This document shows, piece by piece, positions 8,284 through 16,948 of a stretch of 64,000 nt of DNA. Under the pieces are notes generated by a model that was not told the origin of the DNA, did no database searches, and was given only the letters and a program-made list of their open reading frames with translations. The first letter of the stretch is position 1; every line of letters begins with the position of its first letter. Both the position numbers and the translations under genes were made by a program. Origin of the DNA: Armatimonadota bacterium (lineage in GTDB: Bacteria; Armatimonadota; Fimbriimonadia; Fimbriimonadales; Fimbriimonadaceae); assembly GCA_018268375.1 (NCBI GenBank), contig JAFDWS010000001.1, positions 834,627 to 898,626 of the forward strand, written 5' to 3'.

Positions 8284-9924
8284 TCAATTGGCAGACACCG
8301 CCATCCGGTCGAGCTGCGTGATCAGGCGAGGCTGGATCAGCAGGCCCTGGTAGTTCGTTTCAACCCGCACTTCGATGCGGCCATCGGCACTGCGGACGTG
8401 GTCGGCCGTGGATGTTGCGCTCTGGTGCTGGTCCATGGCGCCCGTTAGGCTGTAGGAGTCGATGACGTCGAACTGGCCTGTCGTCCAGTTCCGCACCTTG
8501 ACCACGGTCGGAACGTTGAGCGGTTGGTTCATCTTCCCTTCCACTGTGACCAGAAGGGTCGTCGAACCGGTGGTGTTGGTCTTGAAGCCAGCCACCGTCG
8601 TCGTCTTCATGGGCGACTGGAAGGTCAAAGAGAAAGGTGCCAACTGCAGTAATTTGCCGTCGGAAGCCACCAGCGAGCGCACTTGCCCGCCAATGATGAG
8701 GCCGTCGGCGCGATCCACGTCCGTCAACCACGTCGAGTTGCGGCGGGCCAACTTATAAACGGTCCCCCCGTACGAGACGACCAAGAGTTCCCCCTCGCTG
8801 TCGACATCGATCGACGAGATATTGCCAAGGGACATGCCGAGTTCCGCCGTATGCTCCTGCGGGTCGGTCGCGATCGCTTCGCCCGTATTGGGATCAACGA
8901 TCAATCCAATGCTGAACAGCTTCCCCGCGACGTAATCGGCGAAGAAATATCGGCCGAACGCCTGGGATCCAAGCGCGAGCCCCCGATAGATGTAGCCTCC
9001 GGTGATCGAATTGCCCACAGCGTGGCTATAGACGTGGATCGGCGGCTGGTGCGGCCCATAAGCCAATGAGCGGCTCGTGTTGTAGTCCGCGAGCCCTTCA
9101 TATCGGCTCCAACCGTAGTTGCGGCCGCCCTTCCCCACCGGCTCGTAGTTCACCTCTTCCCAGGCGTCCTGGCCAACATCGGGAAGCAACATCGCGCCTG
9201 TTCCAAGCAGGTTGGGATTGTCAAAGCTGAACTTCCAAGGGTTCCGAAGACCAAACGCCCATATCTCGGTTCGGGCTTGAATCGGTAGGTTGTCGACAAA
9301 CGGATTGTCGGGCGGGATACTGTAGTTCGCCTCTGAGTCGCCGGGGAAGTCGTCGCTGCGGGGATCAATCCTGAGCATCTTGCCGAGAAGGTCGTTCGGG
9401 TTCTGAGCCCGGTTGCTCGGATCGCCACCGGTGCCCCCGTCTCCAGTCGGGAAGTACAAATACCCGTCGGTACCAAATCTGATCGTGCCGGAGTTGTGGT
9501 TGGACTGGGGCCGGAGCGTCCGCAGCAAGTGCAGCTCGGATGCGGGATTCCCCTTCAGTGGGTCGTTGGCGTCGCGGGTGAAACGAGACAGCTGCATGTA
9601 CGGGCCAGACGTCGTGTAGTAGACATAAAAGGTCTTGTTGTTCGCGTAGTCCGGATCGAACGTCATGCCCAACAGGCCCCGCTCGCTGCCAGTCAGGACC
9701 GTCAGAGTCATAAACGGAGTCGGTTGTACGACCCCATTGACCGCGACCAGTATTTGGCCGCTTTGACGCAGGACCATCTGGACGCTCGGGTTCGTCGGGT
9801 CTTGGACGACGGCGACAGGTTGACTGCCTATGCCCGTGATCCACGGATCGGGACGGAGCGTTTGACCCTGCGCCGAGAGGATCAGGATCGCACAAAGGCC
9901 AAACAAGAGAACAGGGATCTTCAT
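8284..9924 (-). CDS. Secreted PQQ-dependent sugar dehydrogenase (GSDH family)
   Basis: A 546-residue exported protein. It starts at ATG 9924 (MKIPVLLFGLCAILILSAQG, signal peptide) rather than at the longer open frame. The glucose/sorbosone dehydrogenase beta-propeller is recognisable in GSERGLLGMTFDPDY, NHNSGTIRFGTDGYLYFPTG, GGTGGDPSNRAQN and IWAFGLRNPWKFSFD. These Gly- and Asp-rich loops bind Ca and PQQ in the family. The last ~130 residues (LTDVDRADGLIIGG onward) form an extra domain of unknown role. It probably oxidises aldoses in the periplasm. No PQQ biosynthesis genes are in the window. Confidence 0.88.
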   Translation of the reverse strand: MKIPVLLFGLCAILILSAQGQTLRPDPWITGIGSQPVAVVQDPTNPSVQMVLRQSGQILVAVNGVVQPTPFMTLTVLTGSERGLLGMTFDPDYANNKTFYVYYTTSGPYMQLSRFTRDANDPLKGNPASELHLLRTLRPQSNHNSGTIRFGTDGYLYFPTGDGGTGGDPSNRAQNPNDLLGKMLRIDPRSDDFPGDSEANYSIPPDNPFVDNLPIQARTEIWAFGLRNPWKFSFDNPNLLGTGAMLLPDVGQDAWEEVNYEPVGKGGRNYGWSRYEGLADYNTSRSLAYGPHQPPIHVYSHAVGNSITGGYIYRGLALGSQAFGRYFFADYVAGKLFSIGLIVDPNTGEAIATDPQEHTAELGMSLGNISSIDVDSEGELLVVSYGGTVYKLARRNSTWLTDVDRADGLIIGGQVRSLVASDGKLLQLAPFSLTFQSPMKTTTVAGFKTNTTGSTTLLVTVEGKMNQPLNVPTVVKVRNWTTGQFDVIDSYSLTGAMDQHQSATSTADHVRSADGRIEVRVETNYQGLLIQPRLITQLDRMAVSAN

Positions 9925-10027
9925 TTCATTCACCGAGAAAGAGAGGTGCGCGGTCACGCACATTCTACAGGCGGAAGCACGACCCGCCTACTGGTAATGA
10001 CGCCGGGAGATCACCGATTCGCCTAGC

Positions 10028-11659
10028 TTACGACTCTTGCAAGAACGGATAGCGGTAGTCCGTGGGCGGAACGAACGTCTCTTTGATCGTCCGGGCACTC
10101 AGCCAACGATAAAGGTTAAGGGCCGAGCCCGCCTTGTCGTTCGTACCGCTGGCCCGGGCACCACCGAAGGGCTGCTGCCCAACGACTGCACCTGTCGGTT
10201 TGTCATTGACATAGAAATTGCCAGCCGCGTTCCGGAGCTTTCTCGTCGCCAGCTCGACCGCCGCTCGGTCATTGGCGAGGATCGAACCCGTCAGCGCGTA
10301 GGGCGAGGTCTCGTTGACCAGATCGAGCGTTTCTTCGAACTTCTTGCAATCAAACGTGTACACGGTGAGAACCGGCCCGAAGATTTCCTCGCACATCGTC
10401 ACCCATTTCGGATCGCTGACCTCGATCACCGTCGGCTCGATGAAGAACCCCTTTGATTTGTCATATCCGCCGCCCACGATGATCTTGGCGGCAGGGTCGT
10501 TCTTGGCCCGCTCGATATAGGAGACGATGCTGTCGAAGCTCTTCTCGTCGATGACTGCGTTGACGAAGTTGGAGAAGTCGTCCACCGGCCCCATCTTCAA
10601 TCCCTTGACCGTCTCAACCAGCTTCGCTTTGATCTCGTCGGACTTACAACCTGGCAGATAGGCGCGGCTCGCGGCAGAGCATTTCTGGCCCTGATACTCG
10701 AAAGCACCCCGCACTAGTGCCGTCACAGCCACATCGACGTCGGTCGACTTATGGATCACCACAAAGTCTTTGCCGCCGGTCTCTCCGACGATCCTGGGAT
10801 ACGACTTGTAGTTCGCCATGTTCGCCCCGATCGTCTTCCACATGTTGTTGAAGACCCCCGTTGAACCGGTGAAGTGCACTCCGGCAAAGTCTCTGTGGTT
10901 GAAGCACACTTCGCCCACTGTCGGGCCGTCCACGAACACGAGGTTGATGACGCCGTCAGGCAATCCTGCCTCGCGCAGCACTCGCATGAACATCTGTGCG
11001 CTGTAGATCTGCGTGTTGGCTGGCTTCCAGACTACGACGTTGCCGCACATGGCGGGGCTCGTCGGCAGGTTGCCGCCGATCGCCGTGAAGTTGAACGGCG
11101 TGACCGCCAATACAAAGCCTTCGAGCGGCCGATACTCCATCCGGTTCTTCACTCCCGGCGAGCTGATCGGCTGCTGCTTGTAAATCTCGCTGAGGAAGTG
11201 CACGTTGAAGCGCAGGAAATCGATGATCTCGCACGCGCTGTCGATCTCGGCCTGATAGGCGTTCTTGCTCTGGCCAAGCATTGTCGTGCCGTTCATGTAC
11301 GGCCGATATTTCGTGGCGATAAGGTCTGCTGCTCGCAGGAAGATGTTCGCGCGGCTCTCCCAACTCATCTCCATCCAAGCCGCCTTGGCTGCAAGCGCCG
11401 CATCGATGGCCTGCCGCACGTGGTCGGCATTGCCTTTGTGATACCGACCGAGGAGGTGGGCGGTCTCGTGGGGCGGCCGAATCTCCCCCGTATTCTCGGA
11501 ACGGACGTCCTGGCCACCGATCACCATGGGCACGTCGACCACCTGACTCTTCAGTTCCCCGAGAACCTGCTTGAGGCGGGTGCGCTCTGGGCTCCCTGGC
11601 GCATAGTTGAGAACCGGTTCATTGATGGGAAGCGGGTACTCGAAGGTGCCGAGACTCAT
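10028..11659 (-). CDS. pruA: 1-pyrroline-5-carboxylate (L-glutamate gamma-semialdehyde) dehydrogenase
   Basis: A 543-residue aldehyde dehydrogenase that oxidises glutamate semialdehyde to glutamate with NAD in proline catabolism. It belongs to the stand-alone P5CDH branch resembling mammalian ALDH4A1. Evidence: the N-terminal EPVLNYAPGSPER, then AVTPFNFTAIGGNLP, GETGGKDFVVIHKS and the catalytic-Cys region YQGQKCSAASRAYLP. The C-terminus has FYVNDKPTGAVVGQQPFGG. No proline dehydrogenase domain or neighbour is visible, so putA/prodh must be elsewhere. ATG 11659 has TACACT six bases upstream, a leaderless-type promoter, so it is transcribed separately from the arginine operon that ends 33 nt away. 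Confidence 0.95.
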   Translation of the reverse strand: MSLGTFEYPLPINEPVLNYAPGSPERTRLKQVLGELKSQVVDVPMVIGGQDVRSENTGEIRPPHETAHLLGRYHKGNADHVRQAIDAALAAKAAWMEMSWESRANIFLRAADLIATKYRPYMNGTTMLGQSKNAYQAEIDSACEIIDFLRFNVHFLSEIYKQQPISSPGVKNRMEYRPLEGFVLAVTPFNFTAIGGNLPTSPAMCGNVVVWKPANTQIYSAQMFMRVLREAGLPDGVINLVFVDGPTVGEVCFNHRDFAGVHFTGSTGVFNNMWKTIGANMANYKSYPRIVGETGGKDFVVIHKSTDVDVAVTALVRGAFEYQGQKCSAASRAYLPGCKSDEIKAKLVETVKGLKMGPVDDFSNFVNAVIDEKSFDSIVSYIERAKNDPAAKIIVGGGYDKSKGFFIEPTVIEVSDPKWVTMCEEIFGPVLTVYTFDCKKFEETLDLVNETSPYALTGSILANDRAAVELATRKLRNAAGNFYVNDKPTGAVVGQQPFGGARASGTNDKAGSALNLYRWLSARTIKETFVPPTDYRYPFLQES

Positions 11660-11665
11660 GAAACG

Positions 11666-11671
11666 AGTGTA
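11666..11671 (-). promoter_or_regulatory. -10-like element TACACT upstream of pruA
   Basis: Read on the minus strand, TACACT ends six bases before the pruA ATG at 11659. The position suits a leaderless transcript and separates pruA from the upstream arginine operon. No clear -35 box was seen. Confidence 0.45.
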
Positions 11672-11691
11672 CCGGTGGGCCGCGTCCGACC

Positions 11692-12882
11692 CTAGTCGGT
11701 TAGGCTCGCCGCCACGCGGACATATGCTTCCCTGAACGAAAGCCCTTCAGTCTTCACAAGCTCGAACGCCTGCTGGGCCGCATAAAGGTCGGGGGTCATG
11801 GCAGCGCCTAGACGGCCACCGTCAAAGTTGAGCGCCGGCAAGGCCCGGGACATGATTTCGAACACCTCCTGGGCAGTGTCGATGAGTTCGAACAAGGGTG
11901 CCTTCAGGAGTTGGAGGTCACGGTGATAACCGCTGGTCAGCCGGGTCGTCGTGGCAAGGATCGCCGCCAGGAGAGACGGTGCTTGGGCAGAATGTGCGCG
12001 GACAAGTTCGAAGACGTCCGGGTTGCGCTTCTGCGGCATGATGGACGAGCCGGTGGTAAACGCCTTCGGCAAGCTGACGAAGCCAAACTCGGCGGTGCTA
12101 AAGAGGCAGAGGTCGCTGGCCAGCCTGCCCAAATCCTGTAGCAGCGTCACCAAGGCGAACGCAAGCGCGGACTCAGCCTTGCCTCGGCTCAACTGGCAGG
12201 CTGTGACCGGCTCTTGAGCCCTCGCAAAGCCAAGCTCTTGCGCCGTGAACGCCCGGTCGAGCGCCAGCCCGGGCGTCCCGTAACCAGCGGCGGAGCCGAG
12301 CGGGCATTGGTCGGCGTGGGCCCCGGCGAGATCCAAAGCCAACGTGCTGTCCCGAAGCTCGGACCGATAGGCCCCGATCCAATCCGAGACGTTCGATGGC
12401 ATCGCACGCTGCATATGCGTGTAGCCAGGCATCGAGAGGCCCTCCCCCTTCTGCGCCAACGAATCAAGCGCATCCTCCAGCCCCGCGACCAAGCCCTTCG
12501 TCTCAGCAATAACATCGAGGTAGTAAAGGCGTAGCGCGACCAACACTTGGTCGTTCCTTGACCTTCCAAGATGGATCTTCTTCCCAAGCTCCCCACATTT
12601 CTCGACAAGCCGGTTCTCCAACGCGGTATGAACGTCCTCGTCTTCGAGTGAGATGTCGAACCCGCCCTGACCGAACTCGCTCGCCACTTGCCCAAGGGCT
12701 GTGCAGACTTCGTCCGCCTCGGCTTGGGTCAGATAGCCCGCTTTAGCCAACGTCCTGGCATGCGCTTGAGAGGCGCGGACGTCGTAAGGCAACAGGCGCC
12801 TGTCGAGCAGGTAATCCCCTCCGACCGTAAAGCGGAGCACCATCTCGTCCACCGCCTCCCCCTTATCCCAAAGCCGGCTCAA
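11692..12882 (-). CDS. argH: Argininosuccinate lyase
   Basis: Last gene of the arginine operon. It splits argininosuccinate into arginine and fumarate. The 396-residue protein has the superfamily signature GSSIMPQKRNPDVFE, plus HLGRSRNDQVLVALRLY and MPGYTHMQRAMP. The open frame begins upstream at 13002, but homology starts at LSRLWDKG. TTG at 12882 shares two bases with the argE stop (TTGA), so translation is probably coupled. Length is slightly short for the family (about 450-460) because the C-terminal tail is reduced. Confidence 0.95.
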   Translation of the reverse strand: MSRLWDKGEAVDEMVLRFTVGGDYLLDRRLLPYDVRASQAHARTLAKAGYLTQAEADEVCTALGQVASEFGQGGFDISLEDEDVHTALENRLVEKCGELGKKIHLGRSRNDQVLVALRLYYLDVIAETKGLVAGLEDALDSLAQKGEGLSMPGYTHMQRAMPSNVSDWIGAYRSELRDSTLALDLAGAHADQCPLGSAAGYGTPGLALDRAFTAQELGFARAQEPVTACQLSRGKAESALAFALVTLLQDLGRLASDLCLFSTAEFGFVSLPKAFTTGSSIMPQKRNPDVFELVRAHSAQAPSLLAAILATTTRLTSGYHRDLQLLKAPLFELIDTAQEVFEIMSRALPALNFDGGRLGAAMTPDLYAAQQAFELVKTEGLSFREAYVRVAASLTD

Positions 12883-13949
12883 ACCGCCACCTCTGCGAAC
12901 CGGCTGATAAGTCGCGTGTAGAACTCGGCTCCTTGGAGAACTTCTTCCTCCATCACGAACTCGTTCGGTGTATGAGACCTTGCCGACAGTCCAGGGCCGC
13001 ACTTGACTGCAGGGACGTCCCGAAAGTGCGCTTGATCCGACAACGTCGAGCTACCGAACGTCTGCGACGCCGGCCTCGCGTCCTTCGCCGCAACCAAGAT
13101 TCGAGCGGCGATTGGGCAAGCGTAGGGCGCAAACCGTGTGGAGACCGCCCTCACCTCGGACTTCACCCTCCGCTGAACCTCGCCAAGCAATGCCATGTGG
13201 TCGCAGCCGGGCACGGTGCGAACATCGAACGTGGCCCTGGCTTCAGCAGGAACTTGGTTCTTTGCGTCGGCACCGAGGAGCTTAGTCGGCTGGATGCTGA
13301 CCGGGCCCAGGAACGGGTCTTCGACCTCAGGCTGCCAATGCTTGAGCGTCGCGATGTCCTCGGCTAATTGCCACACCGGATTCCGCGCCCCTAGCGAGTC
13401 AGCGTTGGCAGCATGGCATTGGTCACCGAGAGCGACAAGCTCGAAAATGACAAGTCCGCGCTGGGCCACGCCGATCTCAAGCCCGGTGGGTTCGCCGACG
13501 ACCACGCCCTCGGGCACCCACTCTCTCTCGTCTCGGAGCCATGGCCAAACCGCCTCCGTTCCCGCGCCGCCGGTCTCCTCTTCCTGGCACAGCATGAGTA
13601 CGACCTCGCAAGGTCCTCCCGCGCCAGCGACGTTCATGAACGCCGACATCATCGCAGCAACACTCGCTTTGGCATCGTTAGAGCCGAGCCCGTAGATCCT
13701 GCCTCCTTCTACGGTCGGCGTCCAAGGATCGCGATCCCAGCCGACTCCTGCCGGCACTGTGTCCAGATGGCTGTTCAAGAGCAGGCGCGGGCCACGGCCA
13801 GCCCTCGCAATGACGTTGTTGTCCCTGCGCTCCACGTCGGCGCCCGTCGTACACAGGACTCCTTGTACGAAATCAGCGACCGCGGCTTCGTTGCCCGAAA
13901 CGGACGGCCGCTCCACCAGGAAGCGGTGAAGCTCAAGGACGTCCATCAT
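12879..13949 (-). CDS. argE: Acetylornithine deacetylase (M20 family)
   Basis: A 356-residue M20 metallopeptidase-fold enzyme that removes the N-acyl group from acetylornithine to give ornithine, or acetylcitrulline to give citrulline. Metal-site motifs visible are NSHLDTVP, GLGSNDAKAS, QEEETGGAGTE and VGEPTGLEIGVAQRG. The dimerisation domain lies in the middle third. The start is ATG 13949 or 13946. The first overlaps the argB stop as ATGA. Because argF' is present, the in vivo substrate is probably N-acyl-citrulline. Whether the acyl group is acetyl or succinyl is open (see the argF' entry). The exact family member (ArgE, DapE or LysK-like) rests mainly on operon context. Confidence 0.85.
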   Translation of the reverse strand: MMDVLELHRFLVERPSVSGNEAAVADFVQGVLCTTGADVERRDNNVIARAGRGPRLLLNSHLDTVPAGVGWDRDPWTPTVEGGRIYGLGSNDAKASVAAMMSAFMNVAGAGGPCEVVLMLCQEEETGGAGTEAVWPWLRDEREWVPEGVVVGEPTGLEIGVAQRGLVIFELVALGDQCHAANADSLGARNPVWQLAEDIATLKHWQPEVEDPFLGPVSIQPTKLLGADAKNQVPAEARATFDVRTVPGCDHMALLGEVQRRVKSEVRAVSTRFAPYACPIAARILVAAKDARPASQTFGSSTLSDQAHFRDVPAVKCGPGLSARSHTPNEFVMEEEVLQGAEFYTRLISRFAEVAV

Positions 13950-14836
13950 GCCTCCCCCGGCGTGAGGTCGGTCTCGGACTTGACGATAAGGGTCCCGCAC
14001 CCCTCGTTGGTAAAGACCTCGCTCAGCAGACTGTCCGGATAGCAGTGGCCCACGACATGGACGCGCTCCACCCCACCTTCAAGGGCCCTCCGGATCGAGG
14101 CAGCCTTCGGCAACATCCCTCCGTCGATCGTGCCGTCTGCTGAGAGCTCTTCCAACTCTTGAAGCGTCAAGTGCGCGATCAAGCTTGACTCGTCCTTCAG
14201 GTCGCGAAGGATCCCTCTCTGCGAGGTCACCGTAATGAGCTTCGCCGCCCCAATCGCGACTGCAAGTTCTGCTGCCACGACATCCGCGTTGACGTTGAGA
14301 ACGTCCCCGTCTCGATCCGCACACAAGGGGCTGACGACGGGCATAAAGCCTTTGTCCAGAAGAGTCGCCAGTATCGTCGGATCGACAGACACGACGTCCC
14401 CTACCTGCCCAAAATCTCCCTTTGCCGTCGGTGGCCTTCGATTCGCGACGACCAACCCAGCATCGATTCCCGAAACGCCAACCGCCGCGACGCCAATGCT
14501 CCGGCAAACCGAAAGCAGGAGGGTTCTGGCCTCCCCATTGAGAGCCAACACCATGCACTCAAGCATGCCAGCGTCGGTCACTCGGCGTCCGTCGATGAAG
14601 GTCGAGGTGGCTCCAAGCCTTTGCCCGAGCCTCGTGGCTTGCACACCGCCACCGTGTACGAGAACGACCTTGATCCCCAGTTGGTGCAAGACGGACACTT
14701 GCTCCAACAGCCGCCTGGCGCCTTCCTTGTCGGCAATCGCCTCCCCGCCGCACTTGACGACGAAGGTCAGACCCCGGTAGAGCCTGAGGTAACCGACTGC
14801 GTGGCGAAGACCTGCCACGACCGTGTTGTCAGGCAC
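13946..14836 (-). CDS. argB: N-acetylglutamate kinase
   Basis: A 296-residue amino-acid kinase, second step of arginine synthesis (phosphorylates N-acylglutamate). Motifs are TFVVKCGGEAI near the N-terminus, VLVHGGGVQATRLGQ, FIDGRRVTDAGML, ALNGEAR and NVNADVVAAELA (ATP/NAG binding). It starts at GTG 14836, eight bases inside the 3' end of argF'. It ends with TGA overlapping the argE ATG. No N-terminal arginine-sensing helix of the hexameric type is obvious, so feedback control is unclear. Confidence 0.94.
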   Translation of the reverse strand: MPDNTVVAGLRHAVGYLRLYRGLTFVVKCGGEAIADKEGARRLLEQVSVLHQLGIKVVLVHGGGVQATRLGQRLGATSTFIDGRRVTDAGMLECMVLALNGEARTLLLSVCRSIGVAAVGVSGIDAGLVVANRRPPTAKGDFGQVGDVVSVDPTILATLLDKGFMPVVSPLCADRDGDVLNVNADVVAAELAVAIGAAKLITVTSQRGILRDLKDESSLIAHLTLQELEELSADGTIDGGMLPKAASIRRALEGGVERVHVVGHCYPDSLLSEVFTNEGCGTLIVKSETDLTPGEA

Positions 14837-15827
14837 TTGCCGCCTCCACTAGCTTTGAAAGTACGGCCTTTTGGACGTGCAACCGATTGCCAGCTTCGCG
14901 AACAACCACGCTGCGCGGGCCGTCCAGCACCTCGTCCTTGACCTTTACGTTCCGCCTGACCGGCAAACAATGCATAAACTTCGCGCTCGGCTCGGCGGTT
15001 CGGAACCAGTCCTCAGACACACACCAATTGCGCAGGTTCGCTCGTTGCTTCGCCTCTTCCTCCGGATTGCCGTACCAAGACGGCGCCGTCCAGGACTTGC
15101 AGTAGAGCACGTGCGCGCCCTCCATCGCCTCGTCCACGTTGTGGCTGACGCGGACCGGCTTGTCCATGAGCGACCAGGAGCGCGACATGACGGCATCAGG
15201 CAGTTCGAAGCCCGGAGGACACAGAACCGTGACATCCATTCCCCTCATGGCAGCCATAGACAGCGCGGCCTGAGGAACCGCATAGGGCAGGGGCTTCGGG
15301 TGCCAAGCCCAACTCAGCACGAACTTGCCGTTCCTCGGCACACCTGTGTCGTCCAAAGTCTTCCAGTCGGCAAGGGCCTGGCAGGGATGATCAGCCGCCG
15401 ATTCCATGTTGACCACCGGGCGCGGGCTCAAGACATTGATCTTCTCCATGACCCCGTCTACCAGGTCTTCGCTTAAGTCCTCTCCTTTGGCAAAGCAGCG
15501 GACTCCCAGGACGTCGCAGTACTCGGCGAGAACCGGAATCGCCTCCTTGACATGTTCTGCGGCCACACCGTCCATGACCGCGCCGTCTTCGAATTCAAGC
15601 CCCCATGAGTTGCTCCCCGGCTGGAGCACAAAACTGCTGCCTCCGAGTTGTGCGACCCCTGCCTGGAACGAGGCGAGAGTCCTGAGCGAAGGATTCATGA
15701 ACAGCAGCCCCACGACTTTCCCTTTCAGCACGTCACTCAGCGGCTCACGCTCCAATCGCTTTGCCTCAGCGAGCAAGGACTCGATCTCTTCAGGTTTGTT
15801 ATCCCAAAGATGAAGGAATGACTTCAT
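14829..15827 (-). CDS. argF': N-acylornithine (acetyl- or succinylornithine) carbamoyltransferase
   Basis: A 332-residue carbamoyltransferase. It aligns, by recall, with the Xanthomonas AOTCase and Bacteroides SOTCase branch rather than ordinary OTCase. It has FMNPSLRTLASFQAG (carbamoyl phosphate loop), FVLQPGSNSWGLEFEDG, the diagnostic WAWHPKPLPYAV, HCLPVRRNVKVKDEVLD and the C-terminal ENRLHVQKA-like NRLHVQKAVL. The start is ATG 15827, overlapping the argD stop as ATGA; the longer open frame (to 16073) is not homologous. In the loop VMDGVAAEHV, residue 90 is Ala. The equivalent residue is Glu92 in acetyl-specific enzymes and Pro90 in the succinyl-specific enzyme. The acyl specificity is therefore uncertain. 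Confidence 0.9.
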   Translation of the reverse strand: MKSFLHLWDNKPEEIESLLAEAKRLEREPLSDVLKGKVVGLLFMNPSLRTLASFQAGVAQLGGSSFVLQPGSNSWGLEFEDGAVMDGVAAEHVKEAIPVLAEYCDVLGVRCFAKGEDLSEDLVDGVMEKINVLSPRPVVNMESAADHPCQALADWKTLDDTGVPRNGKFVLSWAWHPKPLPYAVPQAALSMAAMRGMDVTVLCPPGFELPDAVMSRSWSLMDKPVRVSHNVDEAMEGAHVLYCKSWTAPSWYGNPEEEAKQRANLRNWCVSEDWFRTAEPSAKFMHCLPVRRNVKVKDEVLDGPRSVVVREAGNRLHVQKAVLSKLVEAASA

Positions 15828-16948
15828 ACTTGCAACTCCTTGAGGGCGCTCACTAGGAAGTCGACTGCCCCGTCGTCGACAACGAGGGGCGGAAGGAGCC
15901 GCACGACGTTTGGATCCTTTGCATCGCCGGTCAGCACACCCTTTTCGAACAGTTCCCCCCGGATCTCCTTCGCCGCTCGTTTGCAGTGAAGCCCGAGCAG
16001 CAAGCCACGGCCGCTGACGCGGTCGACGACCCCTCCGACGCACTCTTGTCTGAGCCTTTCCGACACGTGGCACACATGATCAAGAAATCCGGGACGGCCC
16101 ACCTCTTGAAGGACCGCCAACATGGCGGCACAAGCCATCGGGCCCCCGCCGAAGGTCGTTCCGAGAAAGCCAAAGGGCACCCGGGCGGCCAGTTCGCTGG
16201 TTCCAACCAACGCGGAGACCGGAAAGCCACCACCAAGTCCCTTGGCAACGGTGAGCAGGTCGGGCACGATCTCCGCCTGCTCACATCCGAACCAAGCCCC
16301 CGTCCGGCCGATGCCGGTCTGCACCTCGTCTGCGATCATGAAGACACCACGGTCAGCAGTCATCCGCCTTGCTTCCCTCACAAATCCGTGGTCGATGTCG
16401 ACTGCCCCGGCAACGCCTTGCACCGGCTCAAAGATGAAGGCGGCGACATCCTCCCCTAAGGCCCCATCGAGGCCGGACACGTCACCTGGGTCGACCCAAG
16501 TGACTGGAAACGGCCGTGAAGGAAACGCCGACCAAGCCTCACTGCCATAGGTCACAGCCGCCGCTGCTGCAGTTCGTCCGTGGAAAGCGCCCTTCAAGGC
16601 GACGACGCGGCTTCTTCCCGTTGCCCAGAATGCGAGTCGAAGAGCACTTTCGTTGGCCTCTGCCCCTGAGTTGACAAGGAAAACCGCGTCCATGCCAGCC
16701 GGGGTGACCGCCGCAAGGGCGTCGCACGCGCGCCTCCTCACCTCAAGGTCGGTGGCTCCCGACTGGAAGACAAGTTTCTCGGCCTGAGCGCTGATGGCTT
16801 GGGTCAATGCAGGGTGGCCATACCCGAGGCAAGCAACGGCGTGGCCGCCATAGAAGTCGACAAACTCGCGGCCGTCGTCCCCGCGCACCATGGCACCGCA
16901 CCCGGCCACAGCCGTGAAGTCCAAGCGTGGAGTGACTGGAAACTCCAT
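15824..16948 (-). CDS. argD: Acetylornithine aminotransferase
   Basis: A 374-residue class III PLP aminotransferase that makes N-acylornithine from the semialdehyde using glutamate. Motifs are VNSGAEANESALRLA, GAFHGRT, FIEPVQG-type FEPVQGVAGA, IADEVQTGIGRTG and the PLP lysine in TVAKGLGGGFPV. The start is ATG 16948, which shares one base with the argC stop (TGATG). In-frame GTG 16951 and TTG 16957 are alternatives. Translation is coupled on both sides. Confidence 0.94.
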   Translation of the reverse strand: MEFPVTPRLDFTAVAGCGAMVRGDDGREFVDFYGGHAVACLGYGHPALTQAISAQAEKLVFQSGATDLEVRRRACDALAAVTPAGMDAVFLVNSGAEANESALRLAFWATGRSRVVALKGAFHGRTAAAAAVTYGSEAWSAFPSRPFPVTWVDPGDVSGLDGALGEDVAAFIFEPVQGVAGAVDIDHGFVREARRMTADRGVFMIADEVQTGIGRTGAWFGCEQAEIVPDLLTVAKGLGGGFPVSALVGTSELAARVPFGFLGTTFGGGPMACAAMLAVLQEVGRPGFLDHVCHVSERLRQECVGGVVDRVSGRGLLLGLHCKRAAKEIRGELFEKGVLTGDAKDPNVVRLLPPLVVDDGAVDFLVSALKELQV

